Under the pieces are notes generated by a model. The model was given only the letters and a program-made list of their open reading frames with translations. It was not told the origin of the DNA and searched no databases. A DNA stretch of 64,000 nucleotides, from the NCBI GenBank assembly GCA_015061945.1, contig SUVP01000005.1:62001-126000 (forward strand), written 5' to 3'. This document shows positions 33,435 through 42,852 of this stretch, one piece after another (within the stretch, counting starts at the first letter, position 1; each line of letters begins with the position of its first letter). A program made the translations under genes and the position numbers. This stretch comes from Opitutales bacterium. Lineage in GTDB: Bacteria > Verrucomicrobiota > Verrucomicrobiia > Opitutales > Intestinicryptomonadaceae.

Positions 33435-34934
33435 TTAATTCTTGAGAGCGTCGAGCAGTACTTTTTTGCGTTCTGTATCAACTTCAGATTTTTTTCGCGA
33501 CTTATATTCATCGCAAAATTCAACATCCCAAAAGTGCGATTCTCTGAAAGCGTGGTATGTCCAGTCCCAGTTGTATTTGTTGAAAATGTCGGTGAGGTCT
33601 TGTAAATACTGTGCTCCCCCTGGGGCATAGCGTACAGTGGAAAACTCGCCAACATAAATGCGTACGCCGTATTTCTTTTGGAAATCGATAACAGGCTTCA
33701 TTTTCTTTTCGAGACCTTTTTTAGAATAGAGAGTTTTTTTCTCGTCTGGATATTTCAAAAAGATTCCCTTTTTCGCATTTGTGTTGTCGAACACACTTTG
33801 GTGTGTGTATTCACCTGGTGTGTACATGTGGAATTGATAGATGATGTCTTTTAATGGGAGAGGTTGTAAGTATGCGAATGATGATTCAGCGGAAGCGTCG
33901 TTGCTTTCGATTGTGATAGGTGTGTGTGGATCGATTTTTCTGATAGCTTTTGCTGCTTCGTATTGAAGTGTCAGATAATCGAATTTTGCGGGGCGTTTTT
34001 GCCATGGTTCATTTATCAAATTGTAGCACCAAATTGCCTTATGACCTTTTACAGCAGTCGCAATTTTTTGCCAAGCTTTAACAAAATACTTTGCATATTT
34101 TTCATCGTGGAACATACGGAATTCTCTGTCGGCTTCGCGTCCACCTGGAGGAGTGTGCATATCGACAACAATTAGCAACCCGAGTTTTTGGGCGTCGTCG
34201 AGGGCAATTTTGAGCGTAGCAATTTGTTCATCGAGCCACTTATCGTAATCTTCAATACTTGTGTCTTGCACTATTTTTGCGAACGAGCGTCCCATTTGGT
34301 ATCGGATAAGTTTTGCTCCCCAAGCTTTCATATCTACAAAATCATTTGGTCGATATGGTTTTGTGTTGCACATAAAGCCACGCAGAGCAGGCATATTCTT
34401 TACTCTGTCAGAATATTGAGCTTTAAAATTTTCGGGGAGGTCGATTTTCTTTTGTTCAAAAACTTGATATTTTATGTTGCGGAAAACTGCAGTGCCAGAG
34501 CTTTGCTGAAGACCTATTTCTATCGACGCATATTTTGCGTCTTTGGGGATATAGACGGAGAATCGAGCTTTTTTCCAATCGAACGAGCCAATCGGGATTT
34601 TGGAAGCCGACGGATAATCTGCCGAGCCGTCAGCATTTTTGATTACGAGCATAAACTTTACACCATTCCAAGACGAAGTGGGCTTCGAGATTTTTTCGCC
34701 ACGCACTTCGCATTCAAAAAAAACTTTTTTACCAGCATATCTTTTTGTGTTAAACGGGAACGCCAAGAGATTTTTTCTTTTGTCATCTTTCGGCGACACC
34801 TTAACAGTGTAAGTGCCATTTTCAATTATCCACTTGCCGACATAAGTTTTAGTTTGTCCCCCAATAGACTGGACATCACCAGCATACAAAAACGAACTAA
34901 TAGATAACAAAAATACGAAGAAAATTTTTTTCAT
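33435..34934 (-). CDS. Secreted GH5 endoglucanase-type glycoside hydrolase
   Basis: A 499-residue protein. A signal peptide (MKKIFFVFLLSISSFLYA) is followed by a beta-sandwich of about 150 residues (KRYAGKKVFFECEVRGE, then KARFSVYIPKDAKYASIEIGL), reminiscent of CBM4/9-type modules. The GH5 barrel has RYQMGRS, VVDMHTPPGG, the acid/base in NLINEPW (Glu309), QFHMYTPGEYTHQ and the nucleophile in YVGEFS (Glu430). These are all standard GH5 landmarks. It probably cleaves a beta-1,4-linked glucan or mannan. The promoter region just before the ATG contains the palindrome CTAATA-TTC-TATTAG. Confidence 0.93.
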   Translation of the reverse strand: MKKIFFVFLLSISSFLYAGDVQSIGGQTKTYVGKWIIENGTYTVKVSPKDDKRKNLLAFPFNTKRYAGKKVFFECEVRGEKISKPTSSWNGVKFMLVIKNADGSADYPSASKIPIGSFDWKKARFSVYIPKDAKYASIEIGLQQSSGTAVFRNIKYQVFEQKKIDLPENFKAQYSDRVKNMPALRGFMCNTKPYRPNDFVDMKAWGAKLIRYQMGRSFAKIVQDTSIEDYDKWLDEQIATLKIALDDAQKLGLLIVVDMHTPPGGREADREFRMFHDEKYAKYFVKAWQKIATAVKGHKAIWCYNLINEPWQKRPAKFDYLTLQYEAAKAIRKIDPHTPITIESNDASAESSFAYLQPLPLKDIIYQFHMYTPGEYTHQSVFDNTNAKKGIFLKYPDEKKTLYSKKGLEKKMKPVIDFQKKYGVRIYVGEFSTVRYAPGGAQYLQDLTDIFNKYNWDWTYHAFRESHFWDVEFCDEYKSRKKSEVDTERKKVLLDALKN

Positions 34935-34939
34935 ATTTT

Positions 34940-34957
34940 TAACTAATATTCTATTAG
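34940..34957. promoter_or_regulatory. Palindrome before the GH5 gene, sharing TATTAGTTA with 35298
   Basis: CTAATA-TTC-TATTAG (34943-34957) lies six bases from the GH5 start codon. Read toward the gene it contains TATTAGTTA (34948-34940), the same nine bases found ahead of the gene at 35356. A candidate operator for the XRE regulator encoded between them. Confidence 0.3.
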
Positions 34958-34980
34958 GTATGTTTGCAAGAAATAAAAGT

Positions 34981-35262
34981 TTATTTATTTTTTTTCGGTC
35001 TGCCAGGTTTACCTGGGATTCTTTTTTTGCAATCTTTTAAGTACGAATCATCGGGTGGTTTTAAAAATTCCCAAAGTTGCATATTGTACGATTTTGCCAA
35101 GCGTTCTATTGTATCTAATCTTATATATTTATTTCTCCCCGATTCAAGATTTTGATAAAATTTGTAATTGAATCCAGCTTGTTCGGAAAATTGCTCTTGC
35201 GTAAGGTTTGCTTGAAGTCGCAAATCTTTAAGCCGTTTTCCAATAAAAAGCATATAATCCAT
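34981..35262 (-). CDS. XRE-family DNA-binding protein with AT-hook-like tail
   Basis: Read from the ATG at 35262 (MDYMLFIGKRLKDLR), since the longer ORF-track start is a TTG. The 93-residue protein has a Cro/C1-type helix-turn-helix (RLQANLTQEQFSEQAGFNYKF, then QNLESGRNKYIRLDTIERLAKSY). The C-terminus, KPGRPKKNK, carries the GRP core of an AT-hook, unusual in a small XRE protein and suited to AT-rich DNA. It stands alone on the minus strand between the GH5 gene and the secreted unknown at 35356. Targets unknown. Confidence 0.85.
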   Translation of the reverse strand: MDYMLFIGKRLKDLRLQANLTQEQFSEQAGFNYKFYQNLESGRNKYIRLDTIERLAKSYNMQLWEFLKPPDDSYLKDCKKRIPGKPGRPKKNK

Positions 35263-35297
35263 AACTAATTTTACCAATTATAAAATTTAAAAAAACC

Positions 35298-35306
35298 TAT
35301 TAGTTA
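35298..35306 (+). promoter_or_regulatory. TATTAGTTA motif ahead of the 652-aa unknown gene
   Basis: The nine-base motif lies 50 bases before the ATG at 35356 and is repeated, in the matching orientation, in front of the GH5 gene at 34940. The xre gene lies between the two copies. Confidence 0.25.
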
Positions 35307-35355
35307 GCGGTGTTTTTTTCTTGACTATTTTTCCCTTTTTTCATTTCTTAAAAAA

Positions 35356-37314
35356 ATGAAAATTTTTTATTATGTACTTTTATTAACGGCTATATTTGCA
35401 AGTTCTACGTATTCGCAGACTAAAAATATTCCCGAAAATCTCTTGGGAAAAATAGTTGCAAATTCTAAAAAATATCCAGAACACGTCCGTGAGATATGGA
35501 TTAAACAACAAAAAGATGCATATTTAAATCTTTCAAATGTTGAGAATTTTGGCGTTCCGCACCAAATCTCATTGGATAATTATATAAGATTTTGCGATAT
35601 AGTATCGAAAGAACATCCAGATGATTACGTCAAACAACTTTCTGCGTTGCATAACTTTGTAGCCATAAAGACAAATATTGATGCGATAAAAAGTACTTAC
35701 CCCAAAGAAGTTATTAATTCTTGTGATGAATATATGAGGCAAAATTATGGCGACGATATTAGGAGTTGGAATTCTCATTATACAGAATGTATTGATTTTT
35801 TCTCTTATGACATATCTTCATTGGGTTTAAGCAAAGAGGAATCTATACTCTTTTATAAAAGGGCAATAGATATTTCAGGGAAGCGAATGTATTTAGCTAA
35901 AAGTTACCTTGATAAGCAAGTTCAATCCAAGGGCAAAATTATTGAACTGGAAAGTGATCCAGATAAAAAAATTATTGTATCTGAATTAAAGGAGGAAGCA
36001 TTAAAATTATATCCTCGAAATTTCGTTGAACAGTACAAATACATAAAGGAAAAGATAGATGCAGGTTATATTTCGCGTGCAGATCAAATTAAGATAAAGA
36101 AGGCGTCCGATATAATGGGATCAGTCTTTATTAGAAAAATAGATGAAAAATTGTCTGCAATTGCAGTTCTTGCATCGCTTGAAGATCGTGCCGTTATTTT
36201 ATGTACCCGTGAATTTATACCAGATAAATTTCCAGTAGTACTAACGAACGATAATGGTGTTATTGTTTGTTCATCTGCAGTTGTATCTAAAAATTACAAA
36301 GTTTTAGCTCTTATTCCAGATTCTATTCCAGATAATTTTAAACCCATAAAAACATCAAGTGTGTCGAAACCACTCTCTGGCAGAGAATATCAGCTTGTTA
36401 CTGCGACACCAGAAGGTGTTTATTCTTATCCAGTTTCTTTTGCCTCTAAAACGATTGAAGGATATTCTCAATTTATGGCTATGGGAAATCGTTCAAACTT
36501 TACGAGACCTACTAAGAAAACATTTTCATCTTTTAGTGATACCCCAAAGGGAAAAGTAATATCCAAGGGGAAAAATAGTTCTTTTCATCGTTCTATAATT
36601 GTAGATTTGGATACTTTTGAAATGATTGCATTTGCAGTCGATATGAATGATTCACCGCGAGAAGGGTTTAATCGAGTTGTAGCACGTTCAGGTGCAAATG
36701 CAGGTGGAATTATTATAAATGGTTCATCTGAACACCGACATTTTGATTGGGAAATGGCTGCAAAATTGTATGCAGAGTATTACAATGTTCCAGTAGATGT
36801 AGTTTGGCAGAAACATTCATATGGAAATAAAGAAGCAGTATCATTTGTCGAAGTATGCGAATTTTCAGATAAAAAATCATGGGAACAATTTAATCTTGCA
36901 AAATATTTTTATACCGAACGATACATCGATAATTATATGTTAGTTAATAAATCTATATTTGGATTAATCAGTGTGAATGAATTAAGCTTTGCAGAAAGTG
37001 ATCCTTTCTTTTCAAAGATTGCACTTCAATATGCTGCGACTTTAAGATCAAGGTTGGATTATCGATCATATGAGAGTAAATATAGAGCTTATTATTCTTC
37101 CATATATTATGCGATAAAACAAGCAGGAGCGTGTAGAATACCTTTGTCTGAGTTTTATATTTTAAATCGAAATGATGCTATTGCGGCTCAAGCTACGAGA
37201 AATCTTGTTATTAAATCTATGAATGACTTTATGAAAATGAAAAATATTTCAATGTACATTCATTCAGACCTTAAAAAAACCTATGAAGAATCAAGAAAAT
37301 CAATTAAAAATTAA
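35356..37314 (+). CDS. Secreted protein of unknown function, 652 aa
   Basis: A signal peptide (YVLLLTAIFASSTYS) is followed by a Lys- and Tyr-rich helical region to about residue 260. A beta-rich region comes next (AVLASLEDRAVILCTREFI, VVLTNDNGVIVCSSAVV, VLALIPDSIPDNF), then RVVARSGANAGGIIING at about residues 440-456, which faintly recalls the GNSGG turn of trypsin-like proteases. A helical C-terminus completes it. I cannot name a family, and the protease resemblance is weak: no convincing His and Asp were located. The gene is more AT-rich, with more ATA and TTA codons, than its surroundings. Its end overlaps the Sel1 lipoprotein gene by 32 bases, so the two are probably expressed together. 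Confidence 0.75.
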   Translation: MKIFYYVLLLTAIFASSTYSQTKNIPENLLGKIVANSKKYPEHVREIWIKQQKDAYLNLSNVENFGVPHQISLDNYIRFCDIVSKEHPDDYVKQLSALHNFVAIKTNIDAIKSTYPKEVINSCDEYMRQNYGDDIRSWNSHYTECIDFFSYDISSLGLSKEESILFYKRAIDISGKRMYLAKSYLDKQVQSKGKIIELESDPDKKIIVSELKEEALKLYPRNFVEQYKYIKEKIDAGYISRADQIKIKKASDIMGSVFIRKIDEKLSAIAVLASLEDRAVILCTREFIPDKFPVVLTNDNGVIVCSSAVVSKNYKVLALIPDSIPDNFKPIKTSSVSKPLSGREYQLVTATPEGVYSYPVSFASKTIEGYSQFMAMGNRSNFTRPTKKTFSSFSDTPKGKVISKGKNSSFHRSIIVDLDTFEMIAFAVDMNDSPREGFNRVVARSGANAGGIIINGSSEHRHFDWEMAAKLYAEYYNVPVDVVWQKHSYGNKEAVSFVEVCEFSDKKSWEQFNLAKYFYTERYIDNYMLVNKSIFGLISVNELSFAESDPFFSKIALQYAATLRSRLDYRSYESKYRAYYSSIYYAIKQAGACRIPLSEFYILNRNDAIAAQATRNLVIKSMNDFMKMKNISMYIHSDLKKTYEESRKSIKN

Positions 37315-37681
37315 TATAGCATTTCTTTTGGTGTTGTTTTTGTCTCTGTTTTGTTGTGGTTGTACAACAAAAACGCGGATGATTTGCCATATTGAACGTG
37401 ATGTTGTTGCAGAGCCAGTTGATGCGATATCATATTATAAATTGGGCGAGTACTACTATTTTATTTCATCTGATTTTAAAATTAGAGAAAAGGCAAGTGA
37501 AGCCTTCATGAATTCAGCACTAATGGGGAATAAAGACGCTCAATGTGTTCTCGGATATATGTATTACAATGGTGATGGTGTATCTAAAGATATTGATGAA
37601 TCAAGGGATTGGTTAGAAATAGCAGAAAAGAATGGTTCATCTCTCGCATCAAAATTGAAATCAATTTACTTTGGTAAATAA
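37283..37681 (+). CDS. Sel1-repeat lipoprotein
   Basis: A 132-residue protein with a lipoprotein signal (IAFLLVLFLSLFCCGC; the last Cys is the likely lipidation site). Two Sel1/TPR-like units follow: AISYYKLGEYYYFISSD and, more clearly, AQCVLGYMYYNGDGVSKDIDESRDWLEIAEKNGSSLA. Sel1 repeats mediate protein-protein contacts. It overlaps the end of the upstream 652-aa gene in another frame, which suggests translational coupling and a shared envelope function. AT-rich codon use like its partner. A strong terminator follows. Confidence 0.82.
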   Translation: MKNQENQLKINIAFLLVLFLSLFCCGCTTKTRMICHIERDVVAEPVDAISYYKLGEYYYFISSDFKIREKASEAFMNSALMGNKDAQCVLGYMYYNGDGVSKDIDESRDWLEIAEKNGSSLASKLKSIYFGK

Positions 37682-37693
37682 CTTATTATTTAC

Positions 37694-37728
37694 AAAAAAA
37701 CGCTCCATTTTTGTGGAGCGTTTTTTTG
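37694..37728. terminator. Bidirectional Rho-independent terminator
   Basis: AACGCTCCA/TGGAGCGTT flanked by A and T runs, between the Sel1 gene and the convergent leuC. Confidence 0.85.
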
Positions 37729-37742
37729 TTTTGTGAGGTTTC

Positions 37743-39140
37743 TTACTTTGTGCAGTCGACGATTTTTCCGGCTACTGCAGCGTGGGCAACCATTAACGGA
37801 CTCATTAATACTGTGCGTCCTGTCGGGCTACCTTGACGTCCTTTGAAGTTGCGGTTTGATGTCGATGCACAGAGTTGATCGCCAACAAGTTTATCGTCGT
37901 TCATCGCAAGGCACATCGAGCAACCTGCTTGTCTCCATTGGAAACCAGCGTCTTCAAATATCTTATGCAGACCCTTTTCGCGTGCGATTGCATCAACCAC
38001 TTGCGACCCTGGTACTGCCAACGCTTTGACGCCTTCGGCAACTTTCTTGCCCTTGAGGTATTCAGCTGCTTCTTCAAAGTCAGAGAGTCTTCCATTTGTG
38101 CAAGAGCCGATAAATGCAACATCGATTTTTGTGCCAGCGATTGGCGTTTCCTTTTCGAGTTTCATATATTGCAAAGCATCGATTGCGTCTTTGCGTGCGG
38201 TTTCGTCAGCGATTGTTTCAGGGTTTGGAATATTCTCATCTACAAACACTGCTTGGGCTGGATTTACACCCCATGTAACTGTTGGCTTAATTTCAGAGCC
38301 GTCAAAATCGACAACATCGTCGTACTGGCAACCTTCGTCTGATGCGATAGTTTTCCAGTATTCGACAGCCTTATCGAAGTCTTCGCCTTTTGGTGCGTAT
38401 GGACGACCTTTGAGGTAATCAAAAGTTTTTTGGTCTGGATTGATATATCCGATGCGTGCACCACCTTCGATTGCCATATTGCAGACAGTCATTCTGCCTT
38501 CCATTGACATATCGTCGAACACTTGTCCGCCAAACTCGTATGCAAAGCCGATACCGCCGTTTACACCAAGTTTACGGATGATATGCAATGCAACGTCTTT
38601 TGCACTAACTCCCTTATTGAGCTTGCCGTTGACGTTTACACGACGCACTTTGAGCTTCTTGAACGAAAGTGTTTGTGTTGCCAAAACATTGCGAACTTGG
38701 CTTGTTCCGATACCGAATGCGATTGCACCAAATGCACCGTGTGTGGCTGTATGAGAGTCTCCGCAAGCGACTGTCATTCCTGGGTGAATCAAACCTTGTT
38801 CTGGCATTACAACGTGGATAACACCTTGTTTGCCTGTTGTAGAATCGAAAAATGTTATACCATTATCTTTACAATTCTTACGGATTGCTGTGAGCATTTC
38901 GTAAGCTGTTGCACTTTTATATGGCTCTGTGCGGTCGTCTGTTGGGATGATATGGTCGACTGTTGCGTATGTGCGACTCGGATACTTGACTGGCAAGTTG
39001 AGTGTGCGTAGCATACCGAATGCTTGTGGGCTGGTCACTTCGTGCAAGAGGTGTGTGCCAACCAAAAGTTGTGTAGAGCCGTCGGCTAACTCGCGGACAG
39101 CGTGTTTTTCCCATACTTTTTCAAAAAGTGTCTTCTTCAT
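37743..39140 (-). CDS. leuC: 3-isopropylmalate dehydratase large subunit
   Basis: A 465-residue aconitase-family protein: [12 protein letters not shown] at the start, [16 protein letters not shown], then [14 protein letters not shown] and [12 protein letters not shown], which supply the three Cys ligands of the 4Fe-4S cluster. LeuC with LeuD isomerises 2- to 3-isopropylmalate in leucine synthesis. Length is normal. leuD is not adjacent on either side; it must be elsewhere if the pathway is complete. Upstream lies yebC on the same strand, 186 bases away; no terminator was seen between them. Confidence 0.95.
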   Translation of the reverse strand: MKKTLFEKVWEKHAVRELADGSTQLLVGTHLLHEVTSPQAFGMLRTLNLPVKYPSRTYATVDHIIPTDDRTEPYKSATAYEMLTAIRKNCKDNGITFFDSTTGKQGVIHVVMPEQGLIHPGMTVACGDSHTATHGAFGAIAFGIGTSQVRNVLATQTLSFKKLKVRRVNVNGKLNKGVSAKDVALHIIRKLGVNGGIGFAYEFGGQVFDDMSMEGRMTVCNMAIEGGARIGYINPDQKTFDYLKGRPYAPKGEDFDKAVEYWKTIASDEGCQYDDVVDFDGSEIKPTVTWGVNPAQAVFVDENIPNPETIADETARKDAIDALQYMKLEKETPIAGTKIDVAFIGSCTNGRLSDFEEAAEYLKGKKVAEGVKALAVPGSQVVDAIAREKGLHKIFEDAGFQWRQAGCSMCLAMNDDKLVGDQLCASTSNRNFKGRQGSPTGRTVLMSPLMVAHAAVAGKIVDCTK

Positions 39141-39326
39141 TATATTAAAAAAATAAGGTTAAAAAAAATCGGCACGAGGGAGTCTATTTTTGCTACTTGA
39201 AAACTTGTGCTTCAAATAACCAAGCAACGTTCTTTGCTCCATAATTTCAAGCAACACCAACGCAAGTGGTATTACTGTTTTTATCGAGATTCTTCAGAAC
39301 GCAAGCCCCTGCGTGCCGTATTAAAA

Positions 39327-40067
39327 TTAGTCTGTGAGCGAACCGTCGAGGTCTTCGTTCGAGTAGACGCTTTGTACGTCTTCGAGGTCGTCGAGTGCGT
39401 CGGTAAGCTTTACGATTTTCTTCGCAATTTCAGGATCTGTGATAACTGTTTCCGAATTTGGAATCCAAGCCAATTCAGAGTCTTCAGTTTCGATACCAGC
39501 TTTTTCGAGTGCTTCGCCTACTGCGTTGAATGCAGAGATAGGGCAGAGTACTTCAAAGTGGTCGCCATTATTGCGGATGTCTTCTGCACCAGCGTCGAGC
39601 ACAACTTCCATCAATGCGTCTTCAGATGCTTTTTCTGCACTGATAATGAATTGACCTTGTTTTGTAAAGTTGAATTGCAATGCTCCTGGTGTTGCGAGGT
39701 TGCCACCATTCTTTGTGAATGTACTGCGAACATCGCTTGCTGCACGATTCTTATTGTCTGTTGTTACTTCGACAATAATACCGATACCACCTGGACCATA
39801 TCCTTCATAAATGAGTTGTTCGTATACTACGCCAGGGAGCTCACCTGTACCTTTTTTGATAGCTCTATCGACGTTATCTGCAGGCATATTTGCAGCTTTT
39901 GCTTTTTGCAAAAGCATACGCAAACGAGCGTTTGTGGATGGATCTCCACCGCCGTCTTTTGCTGCGAGTGTCAAGTCTTTACTAATTGCGCTAAAGATTT
40001 TACCTCTTTTTGCGTCAACTGCTGCTTTGTGTCTTTTAGTTGTTGCCCATTTACTGTGACCGGACAT
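39327..40067 (-). CDS. yebC: YebC/PmpR family DNA-binding or translation-associated protein
   Basis: A 246-residue protein with the family start MSGHSKWATTKRHKAAVDAKRGKIFSAI (quoted in part: GHSKWATTKRHK), the GGGDPSTNARLR loop, YEGYGPGGIGIIVEV and an acidic C-terminal domain. YebC proteins were annotated as transcription regulators; more recent work links several to relief of ribosome stalling. AGGAG lies ahead of the ATG. Single gene on the minus strand. Confidence 0.95.
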   Translation of the reverse strand: MSGHSKWATTKRHKAAVDAKRGKIFSAISKDLTLAAKDGGGDPSTNARLRMLLQKAKAANMPADNVDRAIKKGTGELPGVVYEQLIYEGYGPGGIGIIVEVTTDNKNRAASDVRSTFTKNGGNLATPGALQFNFTKQGQFIISAEKASEDALMEVVLDAGAEDIRNNGDHFEVLCPISAFNAVGEALEKAGIETEDSELAWIPNSETVITDPEIAKKIVKLTDALDDLEDVQSVYSNEDLDGSLTD

Positions 40068-40169
40068 TTGTGTTTCTCCTGTTTAATTTATAGAGTGTTA
40101 TGTTTATAAAATTTTTTTGCTCTCAAAGGTTTAATTAAGGTTTAATTCTTATTCTTTTTCAAGCATTTT

Positions 40170-42137
40170 TTATCGTTTCTTCTTCGGTGTCGAACGACCC
40201 CCTGGGTTTTTCTTGCGTTTTTCGTACATTGTACCCTTAAGTCTGTCGTTCTTAATTTTTTCTTTTGCCTTGCGAGCGTCTTCTGCTGCGATTCTCAAGC
40301 GTTCTTTCAATGGAAGTTTTGCAAAGTCGGCACCACGTTTTTCTTGTGCTTGTTGAGCTTGTTCCATTGCCATTTGCATCTTCTGCATAAACGTTGGTGT
40401 TGTACGCTTTTTCAAGACAACTTTATCTTTTCCCATTCTGATGATGAGTGCTTGCAAAATTCCAAGTAAGCTTTGTACGAGCCAATAGAGAATCAAGCCC
40501 GATGGGAATGTGTAGAAGAACACGAGCATAATTACTGGCATCAATTTAAGCATCATCGCTTGTGTTTTATCTGTCGATGGCGATGGTGTCAGGTGCATTT
40601 GGAAGAATGTAACCCCAGCATTCAACAATGGGAGAATATGCAATGGAATTCCAAATATGCTTGGCAACGATTCAATCGTGTCAGGGAGAGAAAGGTCGTT
40701 AATCCAAAGGAAGTGTGCGAAGCGAATTTCACACGATGTTTGGAGCATATAATAAAGACCAATGAAAATCGGAATCTGGATAAGTACAGGCAAGCAACCT
40801 GCGAGTGGATTTATTCCATACTCGGAATAAATTTTCATAGTTTCTTGCTGAACACGCTTTGGATCGTCCTTATACTTTTCTTTGATTGCCTTAAGTGGTT
40901 CTTGCAATTTTGCCATTCTTTGTGCCGATTTAATTTGCACAGATGTCAATGGCCAAAGTATTCCACGAACAATAAGTGTAAGGATGATAATCGACCAACC
41001 CCAGCTCCAGTCAGGTGATACTGTTTCAACTAACGAGTTAATCCATACCAAAAGTCGTGAGAGTGGACGGCTAACAAAACCGAACCAACCGTAATTCATC
41101 ACTTCTTCTTGTCCAGCTCCGAGCGATGCGAGTGCGTCGAGTTCTTTTGGACCGACATAGAATGAGCCAGCCAATTCCCACGATTTCCCAGCATCGAGCG
41201 TGCCGATAGCAAAGCCCATAAAGCCGGCAATCGAGTTCTTCATATACTTGTTGTCCGACTTAAATTCTGTTGCGAGTGGAATTGCAATCCCGATATTTGA
41301 CTTCGCATTTTCAGGAGTGAATACCGATGCAAAGAATTGATTTTTTACCGATCCCCATGTGCATTCGCCAACCGTGATTTTTTCGTACGGTTGTGCTCTC
41401 GACGAGCCAATTCCCAAGAAGCCAGAGCTATCGATGAATGAGCTTGAGCGAGAGAAGTGGGCGTCGTCGCCGTCATACATCAAGAATGCGAGGTTAGATC
41501 CATATACATCGCTTTCTGTTGGAGGCACAGCACCCAAGCAGAAATATACTTCTTCGAGTGGGAGTGCTTTTCCAGATATATTTTCAATCTTTGTTTTTGA
41601 TGCGATTGTATATTTTGTGAAATCGTTTTTGCCTGATTGAATCAATGCGTATGTGCGAGAAATCTTAAATTTTCCGGCTTGCACATATTCATAAGTAACG
41701 GCTTCATTTGATTTTGCAACGAGTGCAAAATTTGTTTGCATAGGCATAGGCAAATCGCTCGACGAATCGAAGAAAGCCATTGTCATTGCAGGGAGTGCTC
41801 CATTTACTTTGTTGAATGTGAAAGGATTTTTTGAATCTTGTCTGTCGAGATATTTTAAGATTTCGACATCGTTGATTGCACCACCTTTACTTGTGAAACG
41901 CACCGATATATTTTCGTTCTTGAGTGTAAAGAACTCTTCTTTTGCTACTGTTGTAGTTTGTGTTATCGGGGAAGACTTCAACTGCTTTGCCAAATCTACT
42001 GGCTTTGCTTGCACAGTTTTTGTTGCAACTGCACGTTGTGCTTTCGCAGCTTCTGCTTCTTTTTTGCTCGAATCGAACATAAAGTAGAACGCTGCAATGA
42101 TAAGCAGTACTCCTATAATTGTATTTTTCTTGTCCAT
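40170..42137 (-). CDS. yidC: Membrane protein insertase YidC with long basic C-terminal tail
   Basis: I start at the ATG at 42137 (MDKKNTIIGVLLIIAAFYFMF), which makes the first membrane helix N-terminal as in Gram-negative YidC; the ORF-track start adds 28 unrelated residues. Of 655 residues, the large periplasmic beta domain occupies about 60-380. The conserved insertase core follows (WSWGWSIIILTLIVRGILWPLT, then MKIYSEYGINPLAGCLPVLIQIPIFIGLYY). After the last helix comes a tail of roughly 90 residues rich in Lys and Arg, ending GGRSTPKKKR. Extended basic tails in some YidC/Oxa1 proteins bind ribosomes. Last gene of the rpmH-rnpA-yidD-yidC operon. Confidence 0.95.
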   Translation of the reverse strand: MDKKNTIIGVLLIIAAFYFMFDSSKKEAEAAKAQRAVATKTVQAKPVDLAKQLKSSPITQTTTVAKEEFFTLKNENISVRFTSKGGAINDVEILKYLDRQDSKNPFTFNKVNGALPAMTMAFFDSSSDLPMPMQTNFALVAKSNEAVTYEYVQAGKFKISRTYALIQSGKNDFTKYTIASKTKIENISGKALPLEEVYFCLGAVPPTESDVYGSNLAFLMYDGDDAHFSRSSSFIDSSGFLGIGSSRAQPYEKITVGECTWGSVKNQFFASVFTPENAKSNIGIAIPLATEFKSDNKYMKNSIAGFMGFAIGTLDAGKSWELAGSFYVGPKELDALASLGAGQEEVMNYGWFGFVSRPLSRLLVWINSLVETVSPDWSWGWSIIILTLIVRGILWPLTSVQIKSAQRMAKLQEPLKAIKEKYKDDPKRVQQETMKIYSEYGINPLAGCLPVLIQIPIFIGLYYMLQTSCEIRFAHFLWINDLSLPDTIESLPSIFGIPLHILPLLNAGVTFFQMHLTPSPSTDKTQAMMLKLMPVIMLVFFYTFPSGLILYWLVQSLLGILQALIIRMGKDKVVLKKRTTPTFMQKMQMAMEQAQQAQEKRGADFAKLPLKERLRIAAEDARKAKEKIKNDRLKGTMYEKRKKNPGGRSTPKKKR

Positions 42138-42156
42138 CTCTAATATAAAATAAAAA

Positions 42157-42495
42157 TTAAACGTTATCGGAAGATTCAGTTTCGTCAACTTTGTTTTGCG
42201 AAAATAGTTTCTTCCATTCAAATTTTTGGGGGACGTAATCTAATCCGCCCTCGCAAAATGGATTACATCGCAAGATTCTGCAAAATCCCATAATGATTCC
42301 TTTTATTGCTCCGTGTTTTGTTATGGCTTGCAACGTATATTCCGAGCAGGTCGGGTAAAATCGGCAACCAGAGTTTGGGAGCAAGTGGATAATCGGCGAG
42401 ATTACAATTTGATAGAACCTAACTAACAGCCAACATGGTGTTGACAATATCCCACAAGGTATAGATCGTTTTGCCGATTTTTTATTTTTTTGCAT
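42157..42495 (-). CDS. yidD: Membrane protein insertion efficiency factor YidD
   Basis: A 112-residue protein with the YidD core: [38 protein letters not shown] (part), then [17 protein letters not shown]. YidD helps YidC-dependent insertion of inner-membrane proteins. The start overlaps the end of rnpA by 14 bases and the stop lies 19 bases before yidC, the usual order. The C-terminal 20 residues are acidic and variable. Confidence 0.95.
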   Translation of the reverse strand: MQKNKKSAKRSIPCGILSTPCWLLVRFYQIVISPIIHLLPNSGCRFYPTCSEYTLQAITKHGAIKGIIMGFCRILRCNPFCEGGLDYVPQKFEWKKLFSQNKVDETESSDNV

Positions 42496-42832
42496 TATCG
42501 ATTATAATTTTTGCAGATGTTGCAAATTTATGCAATAATCGCTGATATTCAAACTTTAAACAGCCACGTCTTGCAAACACAAGGATATCGCAAGGAACTT
42601 CAAAGCTTGGTGCGACCTCACGGAAAATTGCACGCAAAATACGGCGAACCTTATTGCGTTCCACAGCACAACCCACACGTTTGCTCGTAACGAGACCCAA
42701 ACGCGACTTCTTGTGTTCGGGGCGGGGAAGGCAATAAAAAACGAAGGCGGAACAATCCGCCTTCTTTGCATTCTGTCTTATAAAAGCAAACTCCTTCGCA
42801 AGCCGTACTCTGTTGTCTCTACTGAAACGCAC
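42482..42832 (-). CDS. rnpA: Ribonuclease P protein component
   Basis: A 116-residue basic protein with the RnpA hallmark [16 protein letters not shown] following [12 protein letters not shown]. It is the protein subunit that assists the RNase P RNA in 5' maturation of tRNAs. It lies 20 bases after rpmH and overlaps yidD, as in most bacteria. Confidence 0.95.
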   Translation of the reverse strand: MRFSRDNRVRLAKEFAFIRQNAKKADCSAFVFYCLPRPEHKKSRLGLVTSKRVGCAVERNKVRRILRAIFREVAPSFEVPCDILVFARRGCLKFEYQRLLHKFATSAKIIIDNAKK

Positions 42833-42852
42833 GACTATTGCTTGGGGAAGTT

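Noticed and set aside
39159-39242. 27-codon minus-strand ORF upstream of leuC, considered as a leucine leader peptide
   Set aside because: Only four leucines, never more than two in a row, no ribosome-binding site, and no clear terminator/antiterminator pair.
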